From Paramecium sonneborni (lineage: Eukaryota; Ciliophora; Oligohymenophorea; Peniculida; Parameciidae), in NCBI GenBank assembly GCA_905182985.1, contig CAJJDN010000107.1, positions 321,519-385,518 of the forward strand: a DNA stretch of 64,000 nucleotides. Direction: 5' to 3'. The position numbers and the translations under genes are program-made. Shown in pieces: positions 26,762 to 39,774 of this stretch. The notes beneath the pieces were generated by a model, which saw nothing but the letters and a program-made list of their open reading frames with translations, ran no database searches and had not been told where the DNA came from. The stretch's first letter is position 1; every line of letters starts with the position of its first letter.

Positions 26762-27759
26762 TCATTACTACTCTTTTTCAATTTTCTTAATAAGATCCAA
26801 AGTAAAATCCCATAACTGTTCAGCTCTCTTTTTAGAAGTGTATTTTGGTTAAGATAATTAACAATTATCATAATAACCTCCATCTACGAATTAATCATCA
26901 TTCATCATAATACAATATAGGGTAGTTTGACATCCATAATAACAATCCTTAGTAAAGTAGGCAAAGAATGGCCATAAAATCTTTAATAGCCACTCCGACC
27001 ATTTTGTTGATAACTGAAATTACAACACTTCACTTCTAACAACACCTGGATGCAAAGAGCATGCTTTGATACCTGTTCGTTTTGAGAATTCTTGAGCATT
27101 CATAATAAGGCTTAATTTGGTATTGCCATAAGCTCTATAAGTATAAATTCTACTCCAAAGTATACTATTAGCCCATCTATCGCAATTTATGTCTTTTAAG
27201 TCTAAATCTTCATATGTATGGGCAACTGAAGCTATGTTGATTATTCTAGGACTTTCTGATTATTTTAATAATGGTATCTAATTTTAATTATTATATTTAC
27301 CAATTGTTAAGTTAGATAGAAGGGCCCAAGATAATTTGTTCCGAATTAAGATTCTAAACCGTATTATGTTAATTGTCTAGTTAAGGTTCCCATTATTGCA
27401 GCATTGTTGATTAAAAAGTCTATTTTCTTCACTTCTATCTTTAATTATTCAATAAATTGTTTTATAGAATTCCAATTTTATAAATCTAATGGAATATATT
27501 TAATTGTTGCTTTAGGATAGTATTTATTCAAATGATTTAAGAATTCTATTGGTTTAGTTCTACTTCCAAATACTATACTACAATTATGCTTTGCTAATTA
27601 ACGAATAGTTTCTTAGCCTATTCCTTTGCTTCCCCCTGTTATGACAATTACTTTCTTTGAAATATCTCGATTAATTTTGCATTCTTTTCCACGAAAATAA
27701 ATTCTGAAAGCATATCCTATAGTAAGAGCAAGCAAACTTAAAATTAAGTATAACCACAT
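26762..27759 (-). CDS. Short-chain dehydrogenase/reductase, retinol-dehydrogenase-like, membrane-anchored
   Basis: About 325 residues, TGA at 26764-26762, with one 23-nt intron (27278-27300). An N-terminal hydrophobic anchor (WLYLILSLLALTIGYAF) precedes a Rossmann fold with the TGxxxGxG motif as VITGGSKGIG, LINNAAIMGT (NNAG-like), IINIASVAH, and the catalytic YRAYGNTK (YxxxK). These identify a classical NAD(P)-dependent oxidoreductase. The anchor and length fit the retinol-dehydrogenase/WW-oxidoreductase group that sits on the ER or other membranes. I chose the ATG at 27759-27757 because the anchor then starts at the Met, as in that group. An in-frame ATG at 27855 would add 32 residues. The substrate cannot be read from sequence: steroid, retinoid-like or lipid carbonyls are all possible. 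Confidence 0.92.
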
Positions 27760-27855
27760 ATTTAATTTTAATAATAATATTATTAAACAAATCCATTTTC
27801 CTTTATTAAATTTTAAGAATTCCGAATATAAAACAAGGAAATTATTGATAAACAT

Positions 27856-28215
27856 TCATTTTTATATAAATATGAATAATTTAAAGATATTTTTTTATGT
27901 TTTTTTTTGACAACAATTTTTTAGTAATTAATTTAAACAAAATTCTGCTTGAAATCATGTTCTTTATTATGTTATTAATATATATAAAAATATTCTTCAT
28001 ATTAATGATCATCATATAAGCTTTAAATAGCCTTAAAAATTTGAATAAATAATCAGTTATTTTTTTAAGGTTAGTTATTTTTGTTTATTATATTTGAATA
28101 GTTAAAAATATTTAGTATTCTAAGTGATATTAGAAATATGATTTTATAGATGAATATAGGAAGTCCATTGTAGGTAATATTTTAAAATAACAAATATTTA
28201 ATATATTAATAATAA
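27856..28215. other. Divergent intergenic region
   Basis: About 360 bp of AT-rich DNA between the dehydrogenase start on the minus strand and the CFAP47-like gene on the plus strand. It must hold both promoters. I see no repeat, RNA gene or open reading frame worth calling. Confidence 0.4.
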
Positions 28216-31200
28216 ATGAATAGAGCTTAAACAGCTGGTGAAGGATTTAGATAGAAGAAGACAATGTCATCAACAGGTTTAAAATTTCGACCTAGTACAT
28301 AATAAATAAATAGGGATGTACACTATAAAGATTCATTGTCAAATAACGAGGTTATTGAAATTAATCCAGATCATTTAATGTAAATAGTGGTTTTATAAAG
28401 TTGTAACTTAGATTTTACAATATTCGCAAACAGATTCCTTAATAAAAGCAGGTGATTGTCCGTAACCTTACAAAAATACCAAGAAGAATAAGGATTACTC
28501 AACCAACAACTGCTCGATTCAGAGTAGACTATGACATGCAAGGGTCATTAGCAGCAGGTTTATCTATGATATTAGTGGTGTATTTTGAATGTACAGTAGT
28601 AGAGGATTATCATGATGTTTTTGTAATCACATCAGAAGATGGCTTTAAATTTAATGTAAAATTATCAGCATTAAAACCACAACCATTCATTAGATTTGAT
28701 ACATTTCTAGATTTAGGATATTGTTAAATTAATAAAGTAAAAGAAGGTAGGATTAGATTTGAAAATGTACCAAATGAAGAAGATGAAAAAAAGAAAAAAA
28801 AAAAAGGAGATAAAGATAAAGATAAAGAAAGAGATTCAGAAATAGAGAGAGAATTGACAGCTAAAATCACTCTATAAACTCTACACAATGATAAACTTAA
28901 ATTTGAACCAACAAATTTTTTTGTCGTAAAACCAGATGAAACTGTAGAAATAACAGTTAAATATTAAACCAATTAAGCAAGCATATTTAGATCTAGTATT
29001 CAAGTTGTTAAACATTGGAATAATAGTATAGAAACAATTGAAGTCTCTTGCATTGCTGTTGATTATTCAATATTTTTTATAGATTAAAATCAAGCATAGA
29101 GTACTACAATAGATTTTTAAGAACTTGTTATGGGATACCCAAAATAATATTTTGGATCATTAGTAAATAATACACCAATAAGATAAAATTGGAAGGTATT
29201 AATAAAGAAGGGATTTCATACTATGACATCTTCAGTAGGAGGATTTTAAACACCTAATGAAGTTGGATTAGAATGGTTAGAAAAAGTAATTAGAGTAACA
29301 CCAGAGAAAGGTTCAATGGAACCATATGCATAGATGCCTATTAAAATTGAATGTAAAGGTCCAGTAACTGAAGAAGGAAAAATGAGATGTGAAAATTATG
29401 CATTCTAAGATAAATCCAATGATAATTTAAAGTATGAAGCTCCTATTGATTTTGGATATTCTTTATTTTTTGAATTTTTTGGAGAAAATAATGATGAAAC
29501 TCTTATTGTTCATGCATAAGGTAAGCATATTAGACCACAGGTTAAAGTTAATAAATAAGCTTTAGCATTTGGAGAATGTTAAGTTAATGATACAAGAGAT
29601 GCAATACTTGTTATAGAAAATACTCATAAAAATTAAACTATTGATGTTACTTTTAGTAAAGCCCCATAATTTTTAGTTTCCCCATTACAATACTAATTAG
29701 GACCATAAATGAAAAGATAATTCATTGTTACATTTGCACCTAAAAATGTTGGTAGAGTTAACTCATCATTGAATGTACTTTTAGTTGATTCTTAATATCC
29801 TATTAAAATATAATTAAGTGGACATGCTAATTTCAATCCTGAAAAAAGACCTGTTACAAGAGGACCAGAAGCTTTACCAAAAGATTTTGATTTAGATAGG
29901 TAGTTTGTAGATGAAAAATAATTACAATATATTGAAATGAGAAGGGTTGAAATTAAATCAGAAATGCAACCAAAAAGATCAACTAATTATGTTGGATTAT
30001 TATTTGAAGATGAAAGTGAATAAAGTTTACATTAATAATAATAGAGAATGTAAGGTTTGAGTGAATATGAATAAGAAAGATATGCAGAAAAATTATAATA
30101 ATTTTATTAAACAAGATAAAATTAAGATAAATATAATGAGTATTTAAAAAGTGAAAGATAATCAAGGTTATAGAAAAAAAGAGATAAAATTCTGAATATG
30201 AGAGTTGAATCAATGCAAATGGAGTTGAAATAAAAGTTTTCAAGTACAGATGATGATAAGCCAATTGATATTGAATTTAAATTGGGAATAATGGGAAGAG
30301 AGACAGACGAAAATGATCCAGAATTACCAGAATATTGTGATGGTTTATTTGTCACAAAACCTATAGACAAATATGAGCCATTTACAAATTAAAAAAAGTT
30401 ATTTTAACCAGATCCATTATAACCAATGCGTAAAGCATTTCCTTAGGAAGCATAAACTCATAAAGAAAAAAGGGAAGTGGCTATGGAGTTAACAGGAGAA
30501 GAATTAAAAAAGATATAGGCTGGTCCTGTAGAAATTGATTTTGGGAATGTATTTGTAAAAAGTGAGATAGCGAGAACTTTTCACATAAAGAATGATTTAA
30601 GAACTAGTATAAGTTGTTAAATAAGTACAGAAAAGCCAGAATTGGAGAGATCTTATACTAAAATGTAAATAATTCCATCTTCAGATACAGGTAGATTTAA
30701 GATAGTACTTAAATCTGATAAATTGGGACCATTTAATGAAAGAGTATCTTATGTGATAAATGGTAAACATAAATTTGAATTTAATGTTAAAGCAGAAATT
30801 TAGCATGTAAAGTTAGAATTATCATCATTAAAATTTGATTTTAATTTTAAAGAGGAAAACATGGCATTAGAAACATTTGAGACAATAAGATTACAAAATA
30901 ATGGAAATGCTACAGCATATTTTTAATGGTAAATGAGTGAGTAGAAAGTATTTACAGTAAATATAGAGAAAGGTGAGATTTAATCAGGAAAGTTTTTGGA
31001 TGTTTAAATAATATATAAACCTTCAAATTATATAATAAAAGAAGATAAGCCATAGCCAATATAAGGTAAGACAAATTATTATGTATAAATAAATAATCAG
31101 ATAAGATTAGATGAGGATAAATTGATATTATAAATTAAAGATGGTTTGGATTAGATAATAAAAGTGATGGGTTAAGTGAGTGATGCAAGATGCAATATTA

Positions 31201-34200
31201 AGCATTCAATAGTAGATATGAAGGAATTGTTGGTATGTAAGACTGAAGTAAAATATTTTACAATTCGAAATGTATCTAGAGTGAATGCCTTTTTTTCAAT
31301 ATTAACAGAGAAATTACCAGCTGCTTGTGATATATCTCCAAGTAATGGAAAGATAGGACCAGATGAAACAAAAGATATAACAGTTAAGTATATGTCAAAA
31401 GAATAAACTGAAATAAAGACTGATATTTAAATTATAATAAGAGGAGGAAGAATATTAAAGATTCCATTTTAAGTTAAGACAATTATACCTGAAGTAGAGA
31501 TAGTGTAGGATTAATTTGATTTTGGTAAATTAACGACATTAGGAAATGAAGGTTCATTGAAAATGACTTTGTAGAATAATTCATCAATATCAGCGGAATT
31601 ATTATTGAATTTAGATAAGGATTCTCCAGAAGCACCAAATGGAATCGAATGTTTATAAGTAATTCCTGTTGATGATTTGGATAAAAGTGTATTAAAGAGT
31701 ATTCATGAAGATGAAAATACAATAAAATAAGTTGTAGATAAGAAATCAGAAGAAGATGAACTTGCATCTGAAGCTATATCATCTGCTGATGAAGATGAAT
31801 TAGAATAAAAAATAAAATCTAAATCATACATTTTAACTATTTAAGGAAATTCTAAATTAGAATTTTATTTAAAGTTTAGTCCAAGAGATGTACAAACATA
31901 TACATTTGATCTTCCATTAACATTAAATAGATATGGACGTCTTTTAAGTTTAACAAGATAGATAATTTGTAGAGGCTTAAAACCTAGATTTGTAATGGAT
32001 CCTTAATGTGTTGAATTTCCTAGAAAAATAATTACATCTTTAGAAAAATGTTTTGCTGCTACTGTAGAGATAACATTAAGTAATCCAGAAAGGAAAGCAG
32101 TTTTTTGGAGAATGGATGTTACATCAATAACATCAGATAAGATATTTAATATTACTCCAATAGAAGGTAAAATTGATTCTGGCTAAACAGTGAAAGTTAA
32201 AGCTTCATTTAATCCTTAAAAGGCAGATGATTATTAAAAAAATATTCCTGTTTATATTGATAGTTAAGAGAGTTGTTATTTAGAATTGATTTTAAAAGGG
32301 AAAGCAGCATAACCTAAAATTTTATTTGATAGAAGAGAAGTATTGTTGCCTCCAGTTCCGTTAAATATTGAATCGAAATGTTCATTTAAAATATTAAATG
32401 ATGGATATGAAAATTTAAATATTAAACATAAAGTTTTTGGTGAAGAAGGGAATATTAATGTAAAATTAAGATTTCCTGAAGGTTCAAGTGTTGGTATGTC
32501 TAAAAAAAGATTGAGAGTAGATGCATTATTTTAATCATCAAAATCTGTATCTTTTACAACAAAGATAGAATTTTATGATGAAATGGGAAAAGTATATACA
32601 ATACCTGTTTCTGGAACAGCAGATAATTGCTTACTTACAAGTTTTAGTTATTAATAAAGATGTGCAAGTGAATTTAAAATAGATGAGAAAGTTACTTAAG
32701 GTTAAACAACACCAGGTCCAATTTGTTTAATGGATGATGATGATGATGCTAATTCTGATATATAAAGTCCACATAAAAAAGGCGCTCCAAGTGTTATAAG
32801 TTATAGATCTTTAAGTTCAATGAGTAATCAAACAACTGCAAGTGCTTTAGGATATATTCCTATTCCATAAGATTTAGTTGAATAGAATAAATAGTATGCA
32901 ACAAAATGGTTGAAGTTTTTCTTATGGAGTGCTAATATTCATGCATTTCCAGAAGGAGTTATAGAATAAGATGGTTAACCTATTTTTGAATTAACTTCTG
33001 TTTTAAGTGGAAAATCATTACCACTCCCTTGTCAATCATATTTAGATAAGAATGCTAAAAAATAAGAGAGAATTGCTTAATTATTAAAATAATATGATGA
33101 TTTCATCAGAATGTTAAAATCAGAAGGAGCTTTTTTAAATCATATTCGTCCATATCATCTTCTTAGTTTTAGTGATTTAAATGCCTCTTTTAAATTATTG
33201 TCAGAAGAAGAAAAAGAATAAGTACATCCTAGTGTTCTCAAAATTAACTAACAACGATATAATTATATATCAATAGATTCTTGGTGTGCAGTTTTTCATT
33301 AGATTTTAAAAATTTATGGATTATAGAGAATTAATATTAAATATTTTAAATAAATTCCAGGTTGGGGAGATAAAACATTACCTGATTACTATATAAATGG
33401 AAGTAATGTTTATTCTCCTTAAGAAGGATTATTAATGAGATGGTTAGAAGTTTGTGCTGAATCTGAAGGACATTAATTTCCAAGATTGAAATATTTTGAA
33501 TAACTGAAAGATTGTCATTATTTTGCTGCTGCTTTATAACATTATGTAGGACCATCTTTAACCAAATATTTATCTGGTCTTAAGATTTGTGAAACTATTT
33601 AAGATTATAAACTTAATTCAAATAAAGTTTAAGCTGCTTTAATGGATATGAAGTTTTCTATTCCTTTTGAATTAGCGAATTTTGCTGAACCAAGTGGAAG
33701 AGAAATGCTCATTTTAGTCTTACATTTATTTAATTAATTACCTAATTATTTAATTAAAGGAACTGAAGTATTTTCTTGTGTTTTAGGTTAATCCATATCT
33801 AGAACTTTATTAATTACTAATAAGAACAATAGACCAGTATCTTATTGGGTTAAATTAGAAAAGGAAGAAGATTTCAAATTAGAAGGAGGTGATCATATTA
33901 AATTAGAACCTAATTAGCATTTACAATATAAAATTAAATTTGTATCCAGAATTTCATAGCCTGTACTTGATAGAATTACTTTCATGCCTAAAAGAGAACA
34001 TAATTTATTTACTGCTGCTATTGTTTATGATCTTAAATCATCAATATTAGGAAGAGAAAGTAAATCAGTAGAAGAAGTTAGTTCTCCTCTTTACGAAAGC
34101 AAAGATTTCTATCTTCAAATTTCAAATGAATTTACTAAATCAGAATTTGGTAATTTTACTATTAAAATGATATTTGAAAAGGTTGCTGATACAAATAAAA

Positions 34201-37200
34201 GAAAACCCATATAAAATAATAATAATAAATCTTAGTAAATTGAATAACAGAAAGAAGTGTTTCCAGCAATATTTTGTTAATCTGAAGTTGTCAAAATGAA
34301 AAAAGGATCATAATTATAATTATAATTAAGATATGTTCCTATGGTTTTCGAATAATAGAGATGTTTTCTAATATTCACTGATCCGAATGTAGGTGAATTC
34401 CAACATGAAATTTTAGCTACTGCTGAATTACCTGAAATTTAATAAGAAATCAAATAATATTAAGTATTTGTTGATTAACCTGCTATTATGGAATATATGA
34501 TTCTACCAAAAAATGAACAAATTTTTAAAGCAAAAGATTCCATTCTAAATTATACTAGTAAAAAAGCTTTACCTTTACCAGGTGGTGAACCTGAAACTAT
34601 TAATTTTGATGTTGAATTAAGTAATCATTTCGGATTTCTAACAGCTCCAAAATAATTCACAGTTTAAGATCTACAAAAATAAAAAGCCAATCGAGTACAA
34701 AGAGAGAAATTGGAAAAACAATAATAATTAGAAAAAGAGAAGATGATGTAAGCATTATAATAATAATAACCATAATAATAATTATAATAATAAGGTACAA
34801 GATAGAATACTGAAATTAAAAATATTTCTATGATAAGCAATATTACAGCTAATCCAAATAATGCTACAACTAATATTTCAATGTTGCCTGATGTCAATAA
34901 AATGCCTTTATAATTTTTATTTAAGAATCCTGTCAAAGATATGCCAATAATTATGACTCTTAGAAGCAATGATAAAACAGATGTAAGAAGATACAAGTTT
35001 TTAGTGACTGCTTTACCTAAACCTACAAAAGCTTAAATGGAAATGAGATGTCCATCTAGAGAAAGCATAGTTTAAGATATTCCTTTTTCAAATCCTAGTG
35101 ATAAAGATTGGAGTTTCAAATTCTTATTAAATTAGGAAGGTAATTGTTTTTAATTGTTAAATGTTCCTACTGCATAACCTGATCATGGACATAGTTCTAT
35201 ATTTATAGGAGGATACAAAGATTTAGTTTTAAAGAAGAAAACTAAAATTGATATCAAATTATAATTTACACCAAAATGGATGTGTAAAATTGAGGCTCAT
35301 TTATAAATTACGAATGTAAATACTAATGATATTTATGATTACTAAATTACAGGAATTGGTGAAGAACCTTTAGCATAATCAAATATTGTATTATAATGTA
35401 AAGCTAGATAAAAAACAAAAACTGAAATAATTTTGAATAATTATTCTTAAAATGAAATGAAATATAAAGTAGAAACTGATTTAATTAATGCAAGTGGATT
35501 ATAGAATTTTACGATTGCTCCATAAAGAAAATATCGTTATGAATTATCAGTAATGCCAATGTTAAGTGGTTAATATAATGGATCAATAACATTTTATGAA
35601 GAAAGTGGTGAATACATTTGGTATACTGTGGTATTAGATACTGATTCTCCTATAGCTGAGAAAGAAGTTGAGATTTCAACTTAAGTAAGGAAACCAGTTA
35701 GTTTTGAAATTGAACTTAGTAATCCTATGCCATTTGAATAAGCAACATTTGAAGTTAGAATAGAAGGTGATAATTTACATGGTAGTAAAACTTTCACTAT
35801 TTTACCTTAAATGAGTTCAATATATGAATTATATTATCTACCATTACTTCCAGAGAAGAAAAAAGGAGTTATAGGATTTATACATCCAAAATTAGGAGAA
35901 ATTTGGTATAACTTAAGTTTAATATCAGAAGAAAGGCAAAGTATTAGAATTCCAACTTTAAAAACAGAATTAGGAAAAGTAGAGGAATATGAAATTTATT
36001 TAGAAAACCCAATAGATAAAGAAATTAATGTATAAGTTTAAATAACAAACCCAGCTAATTTTGATGTATTACCTACTGATATAGTATTAAAACCTCATTG
36101 CGATACAAGTGTTTATATTAGATTTACTCCAAGTAGTCTTGATTAAATTTAGAATGGTGAAATAAGATTCATTACATAAGAAATAGGAAAATGGGAATAT
36201 TTAGTTTATGGAGTGGGAATTCCACCAACAGCATTTCCAGAAATGACTGTTACTGTTGGAATTAATAAAGATTATTCAGATGTAATACATTTTAAAAATC
36301 CCTTCAGAGATACAATTCAAGTATAAATTATGATTGAATCAGATGATGATGCTTTTTAATTACTCATAAAAAAAAAGAATGATACTAAAACAACTATTGC
36401 TGGATTGTAATAAATATAAATTCCATTTTCATTTACACCTAGAAGTATTAGATCATATAAATGTGAACTGGTTGTAGCCATGAATGAAAAGATTAAATGG
36501 AGATATCCTATTACTGGACATACTGAATCATTTGCTACTGGTAAATTTACTTAATTTAAAACTAAATGTAGAATTCCTTTCTTATAAGAATTTAAATTTT
36601 AATTACCAGGAGTTGATAAAATTGGAAAATCTAATTTTACTTTTTAAATTAAAAATGTATCAGAAGATGTTAAAATCTTTATGGACAAATTCTTTAAAAT
36701 TAAAATGATTTAATCTGCTACTGATGATTGTGATGAAGTTCATTTTGATGCTAATTTTAATCCATTAAAACCTTTCAAAGCCAATTTTGATTTAATAATC
36801 AAAAGAGATATAGGTGGTGTATGGAAATTCCCAATGAGTCTTGATGCTACAGAACCTGATATTGATGATCTAATTATTATTACTAGTCCACTTAATAAAC
36901 CTACTAGTGTTTCATTTAGAATTACTAATCGTACTAAACATTAAGCCACTTTTAGAGCATACTTTACACCATCTTCTGATTAAGAATTCTCAGTTACTCC
37001 TAAATATGGAGAACTTTAACCTAATGGAAGAGAAGGTACTTAATTCATTATTACTTTTACTCCTCTTGAATATGGATAAATTAGATCTGGAAAATTAATT
37101 ATTGAAACTGATGATATGTATTGGTCTTATAAAGTCAGAGGAACATTACCTAAATATGAACCACCTATTGCCTAACCTAAAGTTGATGCTAAAATTATTG

Positions 37201-37418
37201 CTAATAATAGTAGTAATTTCAAACCAAAGAATTTCTTATAAAATAATATAAAGTATTCTATTCTTATTTATATCTCTAGACGCAATCATTCACCACCTAG
37301 TACACATCAAAAATCTACTGCTATTACTAATCTTAATTTCAGTAGAAGAACTTTTGGAGCAACACTCACTAGAGATACCAAATCTGTTCAATTAATGAAG
37401 ACTTAAAAATTAGAATGA
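28216..37418 (+). CDS. CFAP47: Cilia- and flagella-associated protein 47-like (ASH domains plus calponin-homology domain)
   Basis: About 3,050 residues, ATG at 28216 to TGA 37416-37418. A single 32-nt intron (28380-28411) lies near the 5' end; the remaining 9 kb is one open frame. The protein is a chain of ASH/MSP-like immunoglobulin-type domains from the N-terminus (EINPDHLIFYNIRKQIPQQK), each with the 'FG...N.....F.I......F.......G.' pattern. Near the middle (33280-33460) is a calponin-homology-like segment (SWCAVFHQILKIYGL...IPGW...EGLLMRWLEVC). More ASH-type domains follow to the end. This ASH-CH-ASH plan and the length match CFAP47 (CHDC2/FAP47), a protein of the motile-cilium central apparatus. 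HYDIN shares ASH domains but is longer and differs in layout. Gln-rich coiled stretches (around 30030-30160 and 34690-34800) are insertions. A ciliary role fits a ciliate. Confidence 0.85.
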
Positions 37419-37838
37419 TTTAATTATTATTAAATTTTATCCTATATTTTTAATTTATTCTCACATTACATTTTATTTAACTATTTATTATTACTATTAA
37501 TAAGGTATTACAATATAAATGGAAGCTATAACAATATAAATAAGAAATTAATTAAATTAAATAAATTTTATCCTTTAAGAAAATATTATATCAAAAAGGA
37601 AAATCAAACTATCTAAATTTCATTTTAAAATGAATTCTATCAAGACATTATCTTTATTTATCAAAAATACTTTTTAAAATTTATTTAATTTAAATAATTA
37701 ATTAATATTTAAATATTTATTTAATATATACTCAATTTCAAATACTGAAAATAAAGAAATCAAAAAGGTACAAAATCCTTTTAAGTTAAATTAGCCTTTT
37801 AATTTAACTGAAATTGATTCATACCTTTAAGTAAATTA
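37419..37838. other. Intergenic spacer between convergent genes
   Basis: About 420 bp, AT-rich, with no open frame, repeat or RNA gene that I can support. It separates the stops of two convergent genes. Confidence 0.4.
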
Positions 37839-38729
37839 TCATTGGATTATTTCAGTAATTTCAGTTTTTGGTGTGAGATATAATTCATTCTCAATAAATT
37901 AGGTAAATTGAGCACCTGAAACAACAGCAAAGGCACCATTTTACCATAAAAATACCGAGAACTTGGAATTCTGTTAAAGGATCTGTTTATCCTTATCCAA
38001 GAAAACTGGTTATTATTAAATTGAAAGATGAATCATTGGAAAACTTAATTTCCTACTCTAGTAAGTTTTAGTAACTTAACCCTAACTATTTAATATAGGT
38101 CTAACTTCTTTTCCTATACTAGTAAAGACTCCTTTTACCATTCTTATTTAAGTTCTTCGAATGTTAATGGAGTGGTATCATCAGAAAAAGGTATTAATGG
38201 AGCATATAATAGATGATTGTCTTTTACATATAAGATATCGTATCCAATCAGATATTTATTAACTTCCTTACTAAAACCAGGAACGGTTAATAAAGTAATA
38301 CTTAAGGTTTATCTTTAACCTAAGAATTAAATGGACTTAAAAATTCATTTGTATATGTATGAAGTGCTAATACGAATTTTTTATTAGTATGAAATTAAAA
38401 AAGAAATGCTCTTTAAATTACATCACTTTTACCTTAGAATGTTACAATTCCACTACCATCAAAATTCATAATTCTACTTGCTCCTGATTTATCCCTTAAA
38501 AGTTTAATTTTCATTAAAAATTAGAAATTTTCTATGAAATTCCATTTTCTTCTTACATATATTGGAATTACTTAGTCTCAGGCACCAATATACTTTTCCA
38601 TTCATTTATCATTTGACTTTTTAATTCATCCAATGTCTATGATTCCATTTAGATAGTCATAAAAGTTAAAAATAGTAATAAAGAGTAAAATTATGAAGTA
38701 TTTTTAATGATTTTTCGTTTAGACAACAT
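37839..38729 (-). CDS. Small putative secreted or membrane-tethered protein, family unknown
   Basis: About 270 residues, ATG at 38729-38727 to TGA 37841-37839. The N-terminus (SKRKIIKNTSQFYSLLLFLT) is basic then hydrophobic, like a signal peptide or anchor. Blocks include DKSGASRIMNFDGSGIVTFQ, NKKFVLALHTYTNEF, LSITLLTVPGFSKEVNKYLI, GYDILYVKDNHLLYAPLIPF and FLWQNGAFAVVSGAQF. Introns 38571-38593 (23 nt) and 38119-38138 (20 nt) are clear. A third junction needs a frame change that only a 17-nt GT...AG segment (38320-38336) explains, so it is either an unusually short intron or a frameshift. I do not recognise the family. A decayed relative of one exon lies at about 25070-25215, so this is a small gene family in the genome. 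Confidence 0.62.
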
Positions 38730-39199
38730 TTAATTTTTTATAGATAAAAAAGAAATTCTAAAATCCAAAAAATTAGATTATTTAAATTAGATTATATTTT
38801 AAATGACCTTAAACAATAAATTTATATTAAATTAGAATTAATAAATTATAATATTAATGAAAAAATTAAATTAGATAAAAAAGAGGATCGGCACACTTTA
38901 ATAAAAGAATGTTGACTAGAGAGTTCAATACTCATCTTTATTAATTGTAATTAAAATGAAAGAACATCAAATTATAAACATTTAAACTTAATTTATTGAA
39001 ATATGATAATAAATTTCTTAGCTTTTAATTTGATCAAACCTTAACTCTAAATAACAAAGTAATTCCTTTAAATAAATTATTAGTTTTATTTTTTTTTAAA
39101 TCATCATTGAAATACTAGCCTTTAATAACAAATTTTTCAAACTAATATTAAGTACAAACATATAAACATGTAGATTTCAGATTTTTAAAAAAGGCACAT
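38730..39199. other. Divergent intergenic region
   Basis: About 470 bp, AT-rich. Only very short frames, such as the one at 38909, which stops after 16 codons. It probably holds the promoters of the flanking divergent genes. Confidence 0.4.
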
Positions 39200-39549
39200 A
39201 TGTTGGATAATTAAAGTTTAATGTATAAAATTGTTTGCATGTCTGGTGTTGACGAAATTTTTAATAGAAAAATGAATTGTAAAAACTAAATTCAACACTG
39301 AATGAGATTTAAGAATTACATAAGAATTCAAAAAAAAAGCTTGATGAGAATAATAATGATGGAAAACAAAAATAGAAGTCTAATAAGAATAAAAACTTCG
39401 ATCAAATACAAATAGATAAAATATAAAAAATGATTATGAATGCTCAATGCTATTTAAGAAAAAAGTTAATTGAAACAATAATAGATTAATTAAGATATAA
39501 AAGAGCTAAACTTATCTAAGAATTTATTATTTTAGTAGTACATTCATGA
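39200..39549 (+). CDS. Short coding segment, possibly the 5' exons of the nucleotidyltransferase gene
   Basis: ATG at 39200 starts MLDNQSLMYKIVCMSG; a 20-nt intron (GTTGAC...AATAG, about 39250-39269) then joins KNELQKLNSTLNEIQELHKN and a Lys/Asn-rich helical stretch to a TGA at 39547-39549. Composition is that of real coding sequence. A further frame (HDNKHKYSLS...QVECKMKQKW) continues to about 39660 after a junction I could not resolve. It may be the N-terminal part of the gene at 39775-43012, read through introns I could not place, or a separate small gene. No domain is recognised. Confidence 0.45.
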
Positions 39550-39774
39550 TAATAAACATAAATATTCCTTATCAATCTAATTGTTTAATAATTTTAAACT
39601 TTGGCATAAAACATAAGTAGAATGTAAAATGAAATAAAAATGGATAAAAGTATAAAACTTGTGAATAATAATTTAAACCATTCTAAATTTAAATATTATT
39701 AAATTATTATAATTTTATGAATATTTTGAATAGTCATAAGATTCTTAGATTAGAAATCGAAATATGCCATATCG

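Noticed and set aside
28216..37418. Antisense and other-frame short ORFs over the CFAP47-like gene
   Set aside because: They lie wholly inside a long frame with recognisable domains and have atypical, low-complexity composition; they are frame shadows.
28216..37418. HYDIN as the identity of the ASH-domain gene
   Set aside because: HYDIN is longer and differs in layout; the central calponin-homology-like segment and length fit CFAP47 better.
38880..38945. Possible tRNA-like segment (GAGTTCAATAC)
   Set aside because: The T-arm-like string is isolated; D-arm and acceptor stem are missing.
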